Program-made: the position numbers and the translations under genes
Source of the DNA: Hemibagrus wyckioides
Taxonomy: Eukaryota > Chordata > Actinopteri > Siluriformes > Bagridae
Assembly (NCBI RefSeq): GCF_019097595.1
Contig: NC_080717.1
Span: 965,001 to 1,029,000, forward strand
DNA: 64,000 nucleotides
Direction of reading: 5' to 3'
Notes under the pieces: generated by a model
Databases searched by the model: none
Told to the model about the DNA's origin: nothing
The model's input: the letters and a program-made list of their open reading frames with translations, nothing else
Shown here: piece by piece, positions 62,014-64,000 of the stretch
Position numbering within the stretch: position 1 is the first letter of the stretch
Layout of the letters: every line of letters begins with the position of its first letter

Positions 62014-64000
62014 CGTGTTGTGGTGTGGTGTGGTGTGTTGTGATGTGTTGTGTTGTGATGTGATGTGTTGTGGTGTGATGTGTTGTGTTGTGATGTGATG
62101 TGTTGTGGTGTGATGTGGTGTGGTGTGTTGTGATGTGTTGTGGTGTGATGTGATGTGGTGTGGTGTGGTGTGTTGTGTTGTGATGTGATGTGTTGTGGTG
62201 TGATGTGTTGTGTTGTGATGTGATGTGTTGTGGTGTGATGTGGTGTGGTGTGTTGTGATGTGGTGTGTTGTGGTGTGATGTGATGTGGTGTGGTGTGGTG
62301 TGTTGTGTTGTGATGTGTTGTGTTGTGGTGTGATGTGTTGTGTTGTGGTGTGGTGTGTTGTGATGTGATGTGATGTGTTGTGATGTGATGTGATGTGGTG
62401 TGATGTGATGTGATGTGATGTGTTGTGGTGTGGTGTGTTGTGATGTGATGTGTTGTGTTGTGTTGTGGTGTGATGTGTTGTGATGTGATGTGATGTGATG
62501 TGTTGTGGTGTGATGTGATGTGTTGTGGTGTGATGTGGTGTGGTGTGTTGTGGTGTGTTGTGATGTGATGTGTTGTGGTGTGATGTGATGTGTTGTGGTG
62601 TGATGTGATGTGGTGTGGTGTGTTGTGGTGTGATGTGATGTGTTGTGGTGTGATGTGATGTGTTGTGGTGTGATGTGGTGTGGTGTGTTGTGTTGTGGTG
62701 TGTTGTGATGTGGTGTGATGTGTTGTGATGTGTTGTGGTGTGGTGTGATGTGGTGTGTTGTGGTGTGATGTGATGTGTTGTGGTGTGGTGTGATGTGTTG
62801 TGGTGTGATGTGTTGTGGTGTGATGTGATGTGATGTGTTGTGGTGTGATGTGATGTGATGTGGTGTGATGTGTTGTGGTGTGTTGTGGTGTGGTGTGATG
62901 TGGTGTGATGTGATGTGTTGTGATGTGATGTGTTGTGGTGTGATGTGTTGTGGTGTGGTGTGATGTGGTGTGATGTGGTGTGATGTGATGTGTTGTGATG
63001 TGATGTGTTGTGGTGTGTTGTGGTGTGTTGTGATATGATGTGTTGTGGTGTGATGTGTTGTGGTGTGATGTGGTGTGATGTGTTGTGGTGTGATGTGATG
63101 TGTTGTGGTGTGATGTGGTGTGGTGTGATGTGTTGTGGTGTGTTGTGGTGTGATGTGTTGTGGTGTGGTGTGATGTGTTGTGGTGTGATGTGATGTGTTG
63201 TGGTGTGATGTGTTGTGGTGTGATGTGTTGTGGTGTGATGTGTTGTGGTGTGATGTGTTGTGGTGTGTTGTGGTGTGATGTGTTGTGGTGTGATGTGATG
63301 TGATGTGTTGTGGTGTGATGTGTTGTGGTGTGGTGTGGTGTGTTGTGGTGTGATGTGTTGTGGTGTGATGTGATGTGGTGTGATGTGGTGTGTTGTGATG
63401 TGATGTGATGTGTTGTGGTGTGATGTGATGTGATGTGGTGTGGTGTGGTGTGTTGTGTTGTGTTGTGGTGTGATGTGTTGTGATGTGATGTGATGTGATG
63501 TGTTGTGGTGTGATGTGATGTGTTGTGGTGTGATGTGGTGTGGTGTGTTGTGGTGTGTTGTGATGTGATGTGTTGTGGTGTGATGTGATGTGTTGTGGTG
63601 TGATGTGATGTGGTGTGGTGTGTTGTGGTGTGATGTGATGTGATGTGTTGTGGTGTGATGTGATGTGTTGTGGTGTGATGTGATGTGGTGTGTTGTGATG
63701 TGGTGTGTTGTGATGTGGTGTGATGTGTTGTGGTGTGTTGTGGTGTGATGTGTTGTGGTGTGATGTGGTGTGGTGTGATGTGTTGTGGTGTGTTGTGGTG
63801 TGATGTGTTGTGGTGTGGTGTGATGTGTTGTGGTGTGATGTGATGTGATGTGTTGTGGTGTGTTGTGGTGTGATGTGTTGTGATGTGTTGTGGTGTGATG
63901 TGTTGTGGTGTGTTGTGATGTGATGTGGTGTGTTGTGATGTGATGTGTTGTGGTGTGATGTGATGTGATGTGTTGTGTTGTGGTGTGATGTGATGTGGTG
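62014..64000 (+). repeat. Pentamer satellite TGNTG (TGATG/TGTTG/TGGTG), runs off the window
   Basis: A strict 5-bp period where only the third base varies (A, T or G), with no C on this strand. Higher-order words such as TGTTGTGGTGTGATGTGATG recur. Its complement (CACCA/CATCA/CAACA) uses the same words as the 25.4-30.0 kb satellite. Confidence 0.97.

Noticed and set aside
63005..63193. Cys/Val/Met frame in the pentamer tract
   Set aside because: Artefact of the TGNTG satellite.

Overview
The window is a vertebrate, almost certainly teleost, nuclear segment. Genes are split into short exons with GT..AG introns, DNA elements and SINEs/LINEs are of fish type, and tandem repeats make up roughly half of the bases. 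A tRNA-derived SINE present twice (34.9 kb, 56.2 kb) resembles one I associate with catfish; that attribution is from memory and only suggestive.

Three protein genes can be read with consistent splice phases. (1) RNF130/goliath, a PA-TM-RING E3 ubiquitin ligase, + strand: its 3' exons lie at 9164-30669 and its 5' exons lie outside the window. (2) Cathepsin O (CTSO), + strand, complete in eight exons at 33561-49725, with Cys, His and Asn of the papain-type active site all present. (3) Tryptophan 2,3-dioxygenase (TDO2), - strand, 60913-50196, with twelve exons found but a block of about 40 residues missing between two of them. CTSO and TDO2 are tail to tail with facing poly(A) signals about 10 bp apart; I recall the same convergent arrangement in human.

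Layout: 1-3.9 kb holds an inverted minisatellite remnant, a LINE fragment and microsatellites; 4.1-8.4 kb a ~49-bp minisatellite; 8.54-8.83 kb a solo LTR; 9.2-22.8 kb RNF130 exons with four or five further minisatellites in the introns; 25.4-30.0 kb a C/A/T-only satellite in the last RNF130 intron; 30.7-33.5 kb the RNF130 3' end and intergenic DNA; 33.5-49.7 kb CTSO, three quarters of it a 12-kb array in intron 6; 50.2-60.9 kb TDO2 with SINE, LINE and DNA-element insertions and two arrays; 61.4-62.0 kb an RT fragment; 62.0-64.0 kb a pentamer satellite running off the window.

The standout observation is that two arrays in neighbouring genes (CTSO intron 6 and TDO2 intron 3) start exactly at an exon end. 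They are built from the last exon bases plus the 5' splice donor plus a CA tract, iterated about 390 and about 60 times. A third exon end in TDO2 shows the same event in three decayed copies. Several introns also begin with (AC)n and end with (GT)n on the sense strand, so their ends could pair. The window therefore looks like a natural case of splice-donor modules being turned into satellite DNA.
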